Notes under the pieces: model-generated
What the model was told of the DNA's origin: nothing
Database searches by the model: none
What the model saw: the letters and a program-made list of their open reading frames with translations, nothing else
Shown here: in pieces, positions 1-7,863 of the stretch
How the letters are laid out: each line of letters opens with the position of its first letter
Numbering within the stretch: the stretch's first letter is position 1
Program-made: the position numbers and the translations under genes
From: Salinisphaera sp040361255
GTDB taxonomy: Bacteria; Pseudomonadota; Gammaproteobacteria; Nevskiales; Salinisphaeraceae
Length of the DNA stretch: 64,000 bases
Direction: 5' to 3'
Assembly: GCF_040361255.1 (NCBI RefSeq)
Contig: NZ_APNG01000013.1
Location: forward strand, 69,777-133,776

Positions 1-357
1 AAGATTGTATTGCATGGCACGAAAGCCGAGCGCGATGGCCTCGCGTTGCGAATGCTCGCACAGGGCGCTGGCCACGCCACGACCGCGCGCGTCAGCGGCG
101 ACGATATAGCCGCAATTGCAGACGTGATTGCCGCCGCCGGGCTGATTGAACTTGAGAAAATAACTGCCAAGTATCGTACCGTCCGCCGCGTTCACGGCCA
201 CGAACGTTCGCAGCGGCGTATCCATCCAGAGCGTGCGGGCGTCGGCTTCTTCGATATCCACGGCCACTGCATAGGTTTCACCCGCGCGAAATACGGGCTC
301 GATGATCGGCCATAGCGCGGGCCAGTCTTCGGCTCGGGCCTGTCGTATCGCAATCAT
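1..357 (-). CDS. GNAT family N-acetyltransferase (3' end cut by window edge)
   Basis: The reading frame starts at the ATG at 355-357 and stays open to base 1, so 119 N-terminal residues are visible and the C-terminus is missing. It begins MIAIRQARAEDWPALWPI, typical of the first strand and helix of a GNAT fold. The acetyl-CoA pyrophosphate-binding loop is visible as ARGRGVASAL at about residues 88-97. GNAT enzymes move an acetyl group from acetyl-CoA to an amine; the acceptor cannot be told from this fragment. Its start overlaps the stop of the upstream thioesterase gene (ATGA), which suggests one transcript with coupled translation. Confidence 0.85.
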   Translation of the reverse strand, partial: MIAIRQARAEDWPALWPIIEPVFRAGETYAVAVDIEEADARTLWMDTPLRTFVAVNAADGTILGSYFLKFNQPGGGNHVCNCGYIVAADARGRGVASALCEHSQREAIALGFRAMQYNL

Positions 358-809
358 TCGGGGCGTTCCGGACCGGCGTGATCGATCAGCACGTCCGGCG
401 CGCCGCGTTCGAAGCGCTCGCGCAGGTCGTCGGGAATCGGCGTCTTGACCAGCGGCTCGGCCTGCATCATCACGTACACCGCTTCGGCCTGGCATACCGG
501 CTTGGCATCGGCCGCGCGTACGATCGTGTAGCCGATGGTGAACGAGGTCCGGCCGAGTTTGATCACTTCGACCCGCGCTTCGAGCACGTCGTCGAAATGC
601 GCCGGGCCCTGCCACTCGAGGGTGAGCTTGACCACCTGATTATCCAGCCCCCGGGCAAGCAGCGCACGATAGTCGCGCCCGAGTGCACGCATGAACTCGG
701 TCATCGCAAGATCGACATAATCCGCATATCGCGCATTGAAGACCACACGCTGGGCGTCGCATTCGTTATAGCGCACGCGAAATCGGTAACGAAACGGCAT
801 CGAGGACAT
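354..809 (-). CDS. Acyl-CoA thioesterase, YbgC/FadM-like hotdog fold
   Basis: A 151-residue single hotdog-fold protein, the normal length for 4HBT thioesterases that hydrolyse acyl-CoA to free acid and CoA. Residues 13-36 (RYNECDAQ, VVFN, RYADYVD) match the family's catalytic segment, with Asp18 as the probable catalytic acid. The ATG at 807-809 is chosen because homology starts right after it; an in-frame extension to 962 has no family support, and a second ATG lies at 798-800. It overlaps the GNAT gene by four bases and is divergent from the cupin gene at 948. Substrate length is unknown. Confidence 0.85.
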   Translation of the reverse strand: MSSMPFRYRFRVRYNECDAQRVVFNARYADYVDLAMTEFMRALGRDYRALLARGLDNQVVKLTLEWQGPAHFDDVLEARVEVIKLGRTSFTIGYTIVRAADAKPVCQAEAVYVMMQAEPLVKTPIPDDLRERFERGAPDVLIDHAGPERPE

Positions 810-947
810 GGCATTCTGAGTGTTGACGTGAACATGCGCCGCGGCTCGCGGCCTGTACCGGCCGCAGTCTTTACGCGCACCGATACCGCCGCGCACATTA
901 GCAGGCCGTGCCAATCGTCGCAGTTCGCCCCGACCTGTTTGCTGCCC

Positions 948-1505
948 ATGAACGATTTCCAAGACGCCCCCACGCCCCCCACAGCAGCGAATGCGCCAGA
1001 GCGCCTGTGGTTCGAGGACGACGGCCGCACGCCGAACAGCCGTTACCCGGTACTGTGCTATCGCGGTCTGACACTGGCTGATGGCTCGCCGGCCGACGCG
1101 CTAGAAGCGCTGTTCGCCCACAACGGCTGGCCGCCGCAATGGCGTGGCGGCGTGTTCGATTACCACCACTACCACGCCCGCGCCCATGAAACTCTGGGCG
1201 TGGCGCGCGGCCAGGCCACCCTCGTGCTGGGCGGCGAGGGCGGACGCGCCATCGACCTCCGCGCCCGCGATGTGCTCGTACTGCCGGCCGGGACCGGCCA
1301 TTGTCGGCACAGCGCGAGCGAGGACTTCGAACTGGTCGCTGCCTATCCACCCGACCAGCAGAACTGGGATCTGTGCCGACCGGGCGACACCGATATCGCC
1401 ACCGCCCGGGCCACGATCGCCGCCCTGACCACGCCGGGAAACGACCCGGTCGGCGGACCACACGGCGCGCTGACCCGCGACTGGTGCGAAACCAACAAAC
1501 CATGA
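948..1505 (+). CDS. YjlB-like cupin-fold protein
   Basis: A 185-residue protein that matches the uncharacterised YjlB-type cupins. The diagnostic core is visible: NGWPPQWRGGVFDYHHYH followed by AHETLGVARGQATLVLGG and DVLVLPAGTGHCRHSASEDF. This gives the two cupin motifs, with clustered histidines that probably bind a divalent metal. No reaction is established for the family. The ATG at 948 is taken because homology begins a few residues later; an upstream in-frame extension runs antisense through the thioesterase gene. Only 10 bases separate it from the nitronate monooxygenase, so the two are probably co-transcribed. Confidence 0.8.
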   Translation: MNDFQDAPTPPTAANAPERLWFEDDGRTPNSRYPVLCYRGLTLADGSPADALEALFAHNGWPPQWRGGVFDYHHYHARAHETLGVARGQATLVLGGEGGRAIDLRARDVLVLPAGTGHCRHSASEDFELVAAYPPDQQNWDLCRPGDTDIATARATIAALTTPGNDPVGGPHGALTRDWCETNKP

Positions 1506-1515
1506 GAGCTATGAC

Positions 1516-2574
1516 ATGAGCTGGCAAAGCGAATTGACCACCCGGCTGGGCATCGACCATCCGATCATCCAGGCGCCCATGGCCGGCGGCACGACCACCC
1601 CGGCCCTGGTGGCTGCCGTTTCCAATGCCGGCGCGCTGGGCGCGATCGGTGGCGGTTATATGGCCGCCGACGATCTGGCCGCGACCATCGCCGAAACGCA
1701 GACCGCCACGGATCGGCCCTTCGCTGTCAACCTGTTCATTCCACAGCCGTTTCAGATCGATAACACGCGCATCGAACAGGCCAACGCCCGGCTGAATATG
1801 TTCCGCAGCGAGCTGGGTATCGAACGGCCGGCCGCACCGCGACGCTACGCGCAGCCGTTTGCCGATCAGTTCGATGCCGTGCTCGAAGCCGGCGTGGCCG
1901 TTTTCAGCTCGACGTTCGGCCAGCTCGAGCGCACGCGCATCCAGGCGCTACAACAACGCGGCATCTGTGTGATGGGCACGGCCACGACCGTTGCCGAGGC
2001 CCAGGCCCTGGCCGAAGACGGGGTCGACATGATCGTCGCCCAGGGCAGCGATGCGGGCGGGCATCGTGGCAGCTTTCTCGCCAGCGCCGAACAGTCGATG
2101 ATCGGCACCCTGTCGCTGGTGCCGCAGATCGTGGACCGCGTCGATGTGCCGGTGATCGCTTCCGGCGGCGTCATGGACGGACGCGGCATGGCCGCCTGCC
2201 GCATGCTCGGCGCGGCCGGCGTACAGATGGGCAGCTCGTTTCTGACCTGTGCCGAAAGCGGTGCCAAACCGGCCCACAAACAGGCGCTGCTCGAATCGGC
2301 CGACCGGCCGACCAGCGTCACGCGTGCGTTTTCGGGCAAAGCCGCACGCGGACTCACGAACCGCTTCATCCAGCATATGGCGCCGATCGAATCCGCCCTG
2401 CCGGATTATCCGGTGCTCAATGCCTGGACCAAGGATATTCGGGCTGCGGCCGGCCAAGCCGACCGCGACGAGTTCATGTCGCTATGGGCCGGCCAGGCCG
2501 CAAGCCTGGCGCGTACCATGAGCGCCGGCGAACTCGTGGACACCCTCATGCGCGAATACGACGCCTGTTTTTGA
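1516..2574 (+). CDS. Nitronate monooxygenase (2-nitropropane dioxygenase-like, FMN-dependent)
   Basis: A 352-residue TIM-barrel flavoprotein. The N-terminus HPIIQAPMAGG and the run AVSNAGALGAIGGGY are the conserved FMN-binding start of the family. GSDAGGHRGSF holds the expected catalytic histidine, His183, and VPVIASGGVMDGRG plus AAGVQMGSSFL form the phosphate-binding end of the barrel. Family members oxidise alkyl nitronates, using O2, to carbonyl compounds and nitrite. The same fold also includes FabK enoyl reductases, but the AGGHRG motif and the lack of neighbouring fab genes favour nitronate monooxygenase. It probably shares a transcript with the cupin gene. Confidence 0.85.
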   Translation: MSWQSELTTRLGIDHPIIQAPMAGGTTTPALVAAVSNAGALGAIGGGYMAADDLAATIAETQTATDRPFAVNLFIPQPFQIDNTRIEQANARLNMFRSELGIERPAAPRRYAQPFADQFDAVLEAGVAVFSSTFGQLERTRIQALQQRGICVMGTATTVAEAQALAEDGVDMIVAQGSDAGGHRGSFLASAEQSMIGTLSLVPQIVDRVDVPVIASGGVMDGRGMAACRMLGAAGVQMGSSFLTCAESGAKPAHKQALLESADRPTSVTRAFSGKAARGLTNRFIQHMAPIESALPDYPVLNAWTKDIRAAAGQADRDEFMSLWAGQAASLARTMSAGELVDTLMREYDACF

Positions 2575-2575
2575 C

Positions 2576-2652
2576 TATGTATGAACCGCCACGATTACTT
2601 AGGCAAGCAGGTTGTCCGCAAATGCACGCCAATAAGACGAAAGACAGATGGT
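2576..2652 (+). repeat. Dispersed repeat, copy 1
   Basis: Begins TATGTATGAA right after the nitronate monooxygenase stop and contains GGCAAGCAGGTTGTCCGC, then AATGCACGCCAATAAGACG and AAAGACAG. The same order of blocks recurs at 3001-3075 and 3599-3660 (from the TTGTCCGCC block on) and, in full, at 25119-25206 and inverted at 54990-55078. It looks like an intergenic repeat element of unknown function. Confidence 0.75.
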
Positions 2653-2768
2653 TTGACGGCCACTTAGGCTGCTGCGCGCACCGCATGCTGAAAGCCATCC
2701 GCAGACGCGGCACGATAGGTGCGAATGTCGGTAATCGACTCTGTGATGGCTTCGTTCATTAAGAGGGA

Positions 2769-2886
2769 CCGCAGATTTCGCCGATTACGCAGATGAACAA
2801 GCGCGACCTATGCGCCAGCACACAGCGAACGACCGTGATTGGCTTTCTTCGATCTATGTGATCTGTGTGATCTGTGTGATCTGCGG
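2769..2886. mobile_element. MITE-like unit with CCGCAGAT ends, copy A
   Basis: A 118-bp unit that starts CCGCAGATTTCGCCGATTAC and ends in a run of GTGATCT units closing with GATCTGCGG, so its ends are imperfect inverted repeats built from a GCAGAT(N)3-4 unit. The ends match those of the GxxExxY-gene element at 21893-22347. The 50-60 bp interior encodes nothing recognisable. A sister copy lies at 3366-3475. It may be a non-autonomous derivative; that is inference from the shared ends. Confidence 0.55.
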
Positions 2887-3000
2887 ACCTTGGCTTACCG
2901 CGAGTGCCAACCCAGTCAATGCGGCAATGCAGTCGATCGCCCACCACGGCCGAATCAACAAATCGGTGTAATCTGCGTAATCTGCGGATAAAGGGCTTTT

Positions 3001-3075
3001 CTCGCGAGTAGATTGTCCGCCAATGAACGCAAATACACGCGAATAAAGCGAAAGACAGGTGGCTCGACGGCCAGG
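3001..3075 (+). repeat. Dispersed repeat, copy 2 (core and right part)
   Basis: Contains CTCGCGAGTAGATTGTCCGC, CAATGAACGCAAATACACGC and GAATAAAGCGAAAGACAG, followed by GGCTCGACGGCCAGGCG. It matches the core of the copies at 2576, 3599, 25119 and 54990. It sits inside the first long direct repeat of the cluster. Confidence 0.7.
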
Positions 3076-3365
3076 CGTAACGACTGCAACCTCCTGTCTT
3101 TGACCCGGGTGACCGGCGGACCTTTGCCTACCGCTAGTGCCACCCGAATCAAGGCGCCAATGCAGTCGATCGCCCAACACGGCCGAATCAACAAATCGGC
3201 GTAATCTGCGTAATCTGCGGATAAACGGCTTTCCCCGCGAGCAAGTTGTGGGCTCGACGGCCAGACGTGCCGTTCACGCCGCATGCGAAAGGCAGACCGC
3301 AGATGCAGCACGATGTCGGCGGATTTCAGTCATCGCGCGTGGATGGTTTCGTTCCTTAAGAGGAA

Positions 3366-3475
3366 CCGCAGATTTCGCAGATTACACAGATGATCAAGCG
3401 CGGCCCATGGGTCAGACGACAGCGAACGACCGCGATGGCCTGTCTTCGATCTGTGTGATCTGCGTTGATCTGCGG
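3366..3475. mobile_element. MITE-like unit with CCGCAGAT ends, copy B
   Basis: A 110-bp unit from CCGCAGATTTCGCAGATTAC to GTTGATCTGCGG. It aligns with copy A over most of its length, sharing AGCGAACGACCG and TCTTCGATCT inside. Its right end carries GATCTGCGTTGATCTGCGG, which is also found at the right end of the metH-resident GxxExxY element. The interior has no coding content. Confidence 0.55.
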
Positions 3476-3598
3476 ACATTGGCTTACCGCTAGTGCCAAC
3501 CCAGTCAACGCGCCAATGCAGTCGATCGCCCACCACGGCCGAATCAACAAATCGGCGTAATCTGCGTAATCTGCGTAATCTGTGGATAAATGGCTTTT

Positions 3599-3660
3599 CC
3601 CGCGAGCAGGTTGTCCGCCAATGAACGCGAATACACGCAAATAAGGCAAAGACAGAAGTC
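3599..3660 (+). repeat. Dispersed repeat, copy 3
   Basis: Reads CCCGCGAGCAGGTTGTCCGC, CAATGAACGCGAATACACGC, AAATAAGGCAAAGACAG. It is the closest local match to the copy at 25119. Inverted versions of its core (TTCGCGTTCATTGGCGTGCA type) follow at 3721-3786 and 3846-3910, each ahead of AAGACGAA. Confidence 0.7.
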
Positions 3661-4045
3661 TCGACGGCCAGACGTGCTTTTACGCCGCATGCGCACCTGT
3701 TGGCCCAACCCACAGCTGCCAACATTTGCGTTTATTGGCGTGCATTCGCGGACGGTTTTTACCTTGTTTTAAGACGAAAGACAGCTCGTTCGAAGGCCGA
3801 GGGTGTGTTCGCTACGCATGATCAACGGCCTGTCTACGAAATAGCTGCCTTATATTCGCGTTCATTGGCGTGCATTCGCGGACCGTTTTCCTTGTTTCAA
3901 GACGAAGGATAGATGCTCGAAGGCCGGTGGCGCTGTGTTCGCGCCGCATGCGGGACTATGCCCATAATCCAGACCCTGTTTGCCCAACTGCACAGCAAGG
4001 TTTCACGAGAAACGTTATCCCGACAGTGCCTTACGCGAGACAACC

Positions 4046-4564
4046 ATGATCGACGCCAACGACAGAAGCCATCTCGAGGGCTGTATCGCGCTCGCCGAGC
4101 AGGCCGTCGAGGCCGGCGACGAGCCCTTCGGCTCGGTGCTGGTGGACGGCCGTGGCCAGCTACGCGCCGAAGACCGCAACCGGATTGCCGAAGGCCCGGG
4201 CGATGCCACGCGCCATCCGGAATTCGCGCTCGCGCGCTGGGCCGCGGTCCACATGAGCCCGGCCGAGCGCGCAGCGAGCACCGTCTATACCTCCGGCGAA
4301 CACTGCCCGATGTGTGCGGCCGCCCATGCCTGGGTCGGCCTCGCACGTATCGTCTACGCCAGCAGTTCGGCCCAACTCGTGGCCTGGCTGACCGAACTCG
4401 GCGCGGCGCAGCCGCCGGTCACGCCGCGACCGATTCACGAAATCGCTCCGGGCGTTGCCGTGGCCGGGCCCGTGCCCGATCTGGCCGAGCGTGTGCGTGC
4501 GCTACACATCCGCCGACATGCCGAGCGCCAGGGCACCCTATCGGCCAAACAACCAGAACAATAG
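4046..4564 (+). CDS. CDA-fold nucleoside/base deaminase
   Basis: A 172-residue zinc-dependent deaminase of the cytidine-deaminase fold. The zinc ligands and catalytic acid are visible as TRHPEFAL (His57, Glu59) and EHCPMCAAA (Cys87, Cys90). The first motif is HPE instead of the usual HAE, an odd but tolerated change. Members deaminate guanine, cytosine or related bases and nucleosides; the C-x2-C and downstream WVGLARIVYAS fit the guanine or nucleoside deaminase branch more than TadA. The ATG at 4046 precedes the homology; an upstream extension to 3980 is unlikely. Its last 27 bases overlap the convergent DUF2905 gene. Confidence 0.8.
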   Translation: MIDANDRSHLEGCIALAEQAVEAGDEPFGSVLVDGRGQLRAEDRNRIAEGPGDATRHPEFALARWAAVHMSPAERAASTVYTSGEHCPMCAAAHAWVGLARIVYASSSAQLVAWLTELGAAQPPVTPRPIHEIAPGVAVAGPVPDLAERVRALHIRRHAERQGTLSAKQPEQ

Positions 4565-4738
4565 CGATACCACCGCGCTGACCAGCACCATGGTGGTCAG
4601 CGGAAAATAGAACACGAAGCCCTCGCGCCGGACGACGATATCGCCCGGCAGGTGGCCGAGTCCGAGCCGGCCGAGCAGCGGCCATAGCAGGCCGGCCACC
4701 ACCAATATCACGCCGAGGACAATGAGCGTACGCGCCAC
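4538..4738 (-). CDS. DUF2905 small membrane protein
   Basis: A 66-residue protein with two predicted membrane helices (about residues 4-22 and 45-64) joined by GLGHLPGDIVVRREGFVFYF, the conserved loop of DUF2905. The length is normal for the family. No function is known. It lies 26 bases downstream of the SDR gene on the same strand and overlaps the 3' end of the deaminase gene tail to tail. Confidence 0.9.
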   Translation of the reverse strand: MARTLIVLGVILVVAGLLWPLLGRLGLGHLPGDIVVRREGFVFYFPLTTMVLVSAVVSLLFWLFGR

Positions 4739-4764
4739 GATGTGTTGGAAAATCTCCGGCTCGT

Positions 4765-5565
4765 TCAGCCTTTTTCGTTGAACATCTGGATACGCCCGCC
4801 GTCGACCACCAGATCGTGGCCGTTGACGAATGCGGCCTCGTCGCTGGCCAGAAACACCGCCGCATTGGCGATATCCACCGCATAGCCCGAACGCGGCAAG
4901 GGCGTGGCGTGGGCGAGATTGCTCGTGAGCTTGTCCAGCTTGGCGGCGTTTTCTTCGTCCGAGAGGGTCTGTGCGCGCGCCGACCCGCCCCAGAAGATGG
5001 GGGTGGCGATCGCACCCGGCGAGATCGCATTCACGCGAATGCCGTGTTCACCCAGTTCCACGCTGGCGATGCGGGTGAAATGGGCCGCGGCAGCCTTGGC
5101 GCCGGAGTACAGATAACCGCCCTGATTGAGCCGATGCGCGGCGATACTGGCGTTGTTGATGATGCTGCCGCTGCCTTGATCCTTCATCACGCGCGCGGCG
5201 TGCTTGATGCCGAAGGCCACGCTGCCGGCCAGCAGGCGCATGAAGTGGTCGAAGCTGTCCTGGTCGATCGTCTCGGCGGTGCTGCGCTCGCCTGCGCCGG
5301 CATTGTTGAACAGACAATCGAGTCGGCCAAAGCGTTCGACCGTGGCATCCACGAGTGCGGCCATTTCGGCTTCCTGGCTGACATCGGTACGCATGAACGC
5401 GACCTTGTCGCCGAGTTCGGCGGCCAGGGCTTCGCCCTTGTCCACGCTGCGCGCGGCGAGCATGAGCGTGGCGCCTTCCTCGGCAAAACGGCGGGCCGTG
5501 GCCTCCCCGATGCCGCTGGTGGCGCCGGTGATGATGACGATCTTGTTTTCGAGTCGTGCGGTCAT
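4765..5565 (-). CDS. Short-chain dehydrogenase/reductase, classical SDR
   Basis: A 266-residue cytosolic NAD(P)-dependent oxidoreductase. The dinucleotide motif TGATSGIG is at residues 13-20, NNAG at 87-90, and the catalytic residues are Ser140, Tyr153 and Lys157 (YSGAK). Asp61-Val62 is the usual adenine-contact DV. PGAIATPIF follows the active site. The ATG at 5563-5565 is supported by GGAGATC just upstream. Substrate unknown. It lies downstream of a strong hairpin that separates it from the TAXI gene, so it may be separately transcribed. Confidence 0.88.
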   Translation of the reverse strand: MTARLENKIVIITGATSGIGEATARRFAEEGATLMLAARSVDKGEALAAELGDKVAFMRTDVSQEAEMAALVDATVERFGRLDCLFNNAGAGERSTAETIDQDSFDHFMRLLAGSVAFGIKHAARVMKDQGSGSIINNASIAAHRLNQGGYLYSGAKAAAAHFTRIASVELGEHGIRVNAISPGAIATPIFWGGSARAQTLSDEENAAKLDKLTSNLAHATPLPRSGYAVDIANAAVFLASDEAAFVNGHDLVVDGGRIQMFNEKG

Positions 5566-5582
5566 GGGTGATCTCCTGCAAC

Positions 5583-5626
5583 GACGAAACGCCTGCTCGT
5601 GCCCAAGGGCAAGCAGGCGTTTCGTC
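5583..5626 (-). terminator. Strong intergenic hairpin (terminator-like)
   Basis: A perfect 15-bp stem, GACGAAACGCCTGCT at 5583-5597 pairing with 5612-5626. The 14-nt loop can itself form GCCC/GGGC. It sits between the TAXI stop codon and the SDR ribosome-binding site. There is no clear T-run, so factor-independent termination is uncertain. Confidence 0.6.
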
Positions 5627-5647
5627 CGGGCTGGGTTTGTCCCGTAT

Positions 5648-6790
5648 CTATTGTTGTTCGAGTTCGGCCAGGGTCTGTTCGCGGCGCTTGTTCCACAGAT
5701 CGACAAAGGCGTCTTCATCCATGTCCGAGGCCTGACCGACAATATCCTGCCAGGCCGCGCGCAGCGCCTTCAGACGCGCCAGACGGGCCTCGTTCCACTG
5801 CGCGGCGTCGTCGTTCCAGACGCCGATCTCCTTGAGATAGCGAATCGCCCCCGGATGGAACGGCGCATCGATCGGCGGTACCGCCGCGTCCTTGATGGCA
5901 TAACGCGGCGCGGTGGCGGTGGCATTCTTGTAAATGCCGTAGGTTTCATCCAGCGCCTTGGTCACCGCATAGGCGGTATCGTCGTCCATGCCGGCGCGCA
6001 CGGTCAGCACCGGGTAACGATAGGCCATCAGCTGAGCCGGCTTGTCTTCCGACAGGCCTGCGCCCTGGGTTTCCGAAACCGGCTTGAACAGCGGTGCGAC
6101 GTTGTTCAAACGTTCCCAGCCGGCTTCGTCGTTCGGATCGAGATCGAGCCACTTGATACCGCGCGCCTCGGCGAGTTCGTACATCTGGCCGGTGGCGGTC
6201 ACCGTGCAGGTCACATCGGCCTTGTTTTCCGACAACGAAGCCATGGTGGCGGCATAGGTCGGGAACGTCACCACCTCGACATCATCACGGGTCAGCCCGG
6301 CGAAGGCGAGCATGGCATCGCACTTGAGGCTGCTCGACGGGTTGGCCGCGGGATAGGCCACACGTCGGCCCTCGACATCGGCCACCGACTCGATCCCGGC
6401 ATCGGCTGCGACCGCCATGCCGAAGGAATTGACCTTGCCCATGAGCACGCGCAGATCCTGCGGGCCGAAGCGCGGCGTGGCGAAATCGAACAGGCCTTCG
6501 GTGGCGAAGAAGGCTTCGTTACCGAGAAAGCCGATATCCGCGCGTTTGTTCAGGATCGGTTGCAGGCGCCCGATCGCCGAACCCGACGGCTGAATACGAA
6601 CCCGCATGCCATATTCGCGGCCGAAGGCATCGGCAATCGCCGAGGCCTCGGCATAGCCGGATGCGCCCAGGTCATAGGCCGTCCATACCATCGTACGCGG
6701 TAGCCCATCGGATTGGGCCAGGGCGGCTGTGGTCGAAATCGTGGTCAGGGCCAGGCCCACCATCAGGCAACGCGCCAGTGATCGCAGCAT
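5648..6790 (-). CDS. TAXI family TRAP-type solute-binding protein
   Basis: A 380-residue periplasmic binding protein. The first 25 residues (MLRSLARCLMVGLALT, then ALA before Gln) form a Sec signal peptide. The mature part follows the TAXI pattern: ASAIADAFGREYGMRVRIQPSG, then ADIGFLGNEAFFATEG, VAYPAANPSSS and a C-terminal HPGAIRYLKEIGVW. Such proteins capture organic anions for tripartite secondary transporters. No membrane subunits lie beside it, so either they are elsewhere or this is an orphan. The ATG at 6788-6790 has a GGAGGAGAA site upstream; longer frames are not supported. Confidence 0.85.
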   Translation of the reverse strand: MLRSLARCLMVGLALTTISTTAALAQSDGLPRTMVWTAYDLGASGYAEASAIADAFGREYGMRVRIQPSGSAIGRLQPILNKRADIGFLGNEAFFATEGLFDFATPRFGPQDLRVLMGKVNSFGMAVAADAGIESVADVEGRRVAYPAANPSSSLKCDAMLAFAGLTRDDVEVVTFPTYAATMASLSENKADVTCTVTATGQMYELAEARGIKWLDLDPNDEAGWERLNNVAPLFKPVSETQGAGLSEDKPAQLMAYRYPVLTVRAGMDDDTAYAVTKALDETYGIYKNATATAPRYAIKDAAVPPIDAPFHPGAIRYLKEIGVWNDDAAQWNEARLARLKALRAAWQDIVGQASDMDEDAFVDLWNKRREQTLAELEQQ

Positions 6791-6935
6791 CGGTTCTCCT
6801 CCGTTCGCTGTGGTTTTATTGAAATATCGTTTTGCGAACTTTTGCACGAACCGCGCACACACGCAATCGCATCGGTCGACCACGTGGCTCGCGAGCGGGC
6901 CGGTGCCGGCGCATTCGCGCCTGGAACCAGGGCTC

Positions 6936-7667
6936 TTAGGCGCTGGACGCCGGGGTAAGCAAAACCCAGGTCTGGGCGTGCAGGCCGGCAAAGAGCGGTA
7001 CGCGCTCAACAATACGCAAACCGGCCTGTGCCACTTCCGCTTCGAACGCAGCGCGCGGAATCATCTTCACCCGCACTGTCCTGCCCTTGAGGCGCATCAG
7101 CGCGCGCTTGCTCCAATAATGCAGGCAGGCATCATCGTAATAGGTCAATACGATCTGGCGCCCGTCCCCGGCCAGCGTCTGCAAGGCACGCACGCGCAGC
7201 GCGCGCCGGGCCGAATGGGCCTGCTCGGGCAAGGCCTGGAGCACGTCTGCCTGCTGGGCGTGGTCGCGCTCACCGAAGTCCGTGTGATCCCGATAGATAT
7301 CGACCATGGCCTGCGACTGATCCAGCGCGCTGACCTGAAAATTCATCTGCTTGAGCAATGGGTAGAAACGGCCATAGCCGCAGGGCAGATCCACGATATG
7401 GCCGTTGCAGTCAGCATGGGGTCGGGCCAGCAGGCGCGCGGCCAATCGTTGCTCACGCCAGGCCACGACGCGCTGGAAGAGGCCGCGATAACGGCGCTTG
7501 GCATAGCGCCGGCCGGCATCGGATTTTTGAAAAGGTCGGGTGGATTCAGCTTGGCGCACGGACACGTCTCGGTTAAGGCCCCGAGATGAGCCTACGCGAT
7601 CGCGTTGGATGAGATATGAATCGCTATTATCGCGTCTTTTTGATCCGGCCGACCGGGCGTGTTCCAC
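6936..7667 (-). CDS. Class I SAM-dependent methyltransferase, possibly internally shortened
   Basis: Up to 243 residues. The SAM-binding motif is clear: IVDLPCGYGRFYPLL, followed by VSALDQSQAMVD with the acidic residue for ribose. Further on, QADVLQALPE is normally followed by a motif of the DLVLCxRLL type, but here the sequence passes quickly into VRALQTLAGDGRQIVLTYYD. About 20 residues seem to be missing, so activity is doubtful. The start is uncertain: GTG at 7665-7667 gives the longest frame, and GTG codons near residues 35 and 37 are alternatives. Substrate unknown. About 190 bases of AT-richer DNA without genes separate it from btuF. Confidence 0.65.
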   Translation of the reverse strand: MEHARSAGSKRRDNSDSYLIQRDRVGSSRGLNRDVSVRQAESTRPFQKSDAGRRYAKRRYRGLFQRVVAWREQRLAARLLARPHADCNGHIVDLPCGYGRFYPLLKQMNFQVSALDQSQAMVDIYRDHTDFGERDHAQQADVLQALPEQAHSARRALRVRALQTLAGDGRQIVLTYYDDACLHYWSKRALMRLKGRTVRVKMIPRAAFEAEVAQAGLRIVERVPLFAGLHAQTWVLLTPASSA

Positions 7668-7863
7668 TCAAACAGAAAATAAGTAGACCCTTGTATTAGC
7701 TGAATTTAGTAATCTGACTTAGCCATTTGAAGAAAAACTCAAATCCTATTAACTGCATGCTGACTGCATTTTTATGGGGATTTCGATGCGCGCTTTGAGC
7801 TGCTGGCTCTAAATTCTGTTTTGCATCCCAGGCGCCGAGCCGGTACACACACTGCGCGGGTAT

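Larger units (their letters stand above)
2576..3912. repeat. Gene-free cluster of long direct repeats and short inverted repeats
   Basis: No credible gene lies between the nitronate monooxygenase and the deaminase. A segment with the landmarks TTACCGC, AGTGCCA, CAATGCAGTCGATCGCC, GGCCGAATCAACAAATCG and TAATCTGCG occurs three times, at about 2884-3075, 3117-3286 and 3473-3692. The middle copy lacks the internal TTGTCCGCCAATGAACGC stretch. The left part, from a TTCGTT.CTTAAGAGG motif, is also duplicated (about 2752 and 3347), so 2752-3075 and 3347-3692 are long duplicates. Reading frames here give repetitive peptides such as ADYADYAD and have no start or homology support. Confidence 0.85.

Noticed and set aside
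2752..3692. A CRISPR array in the repeat cluster
   Set aside because: Repeats are long and unequal, spacing is irregular, and there are no unique spacers of constant length or cas genes.
2759..3725. Several overlapping frames with ADYADYAD-type peptides
   Set aside because: They are translations of the GCAGAT/TAATCTGCG repeats in different frames. There is no consistent start, length or homology.
5204..6703. A 499-codon plus-strand reading frame
   Set aside because: It lies antisense to the SDR and TAXI genes, both of which have clear motifs and ribosome-binding sites. Long antisense frames are common in GC-rich DNA.
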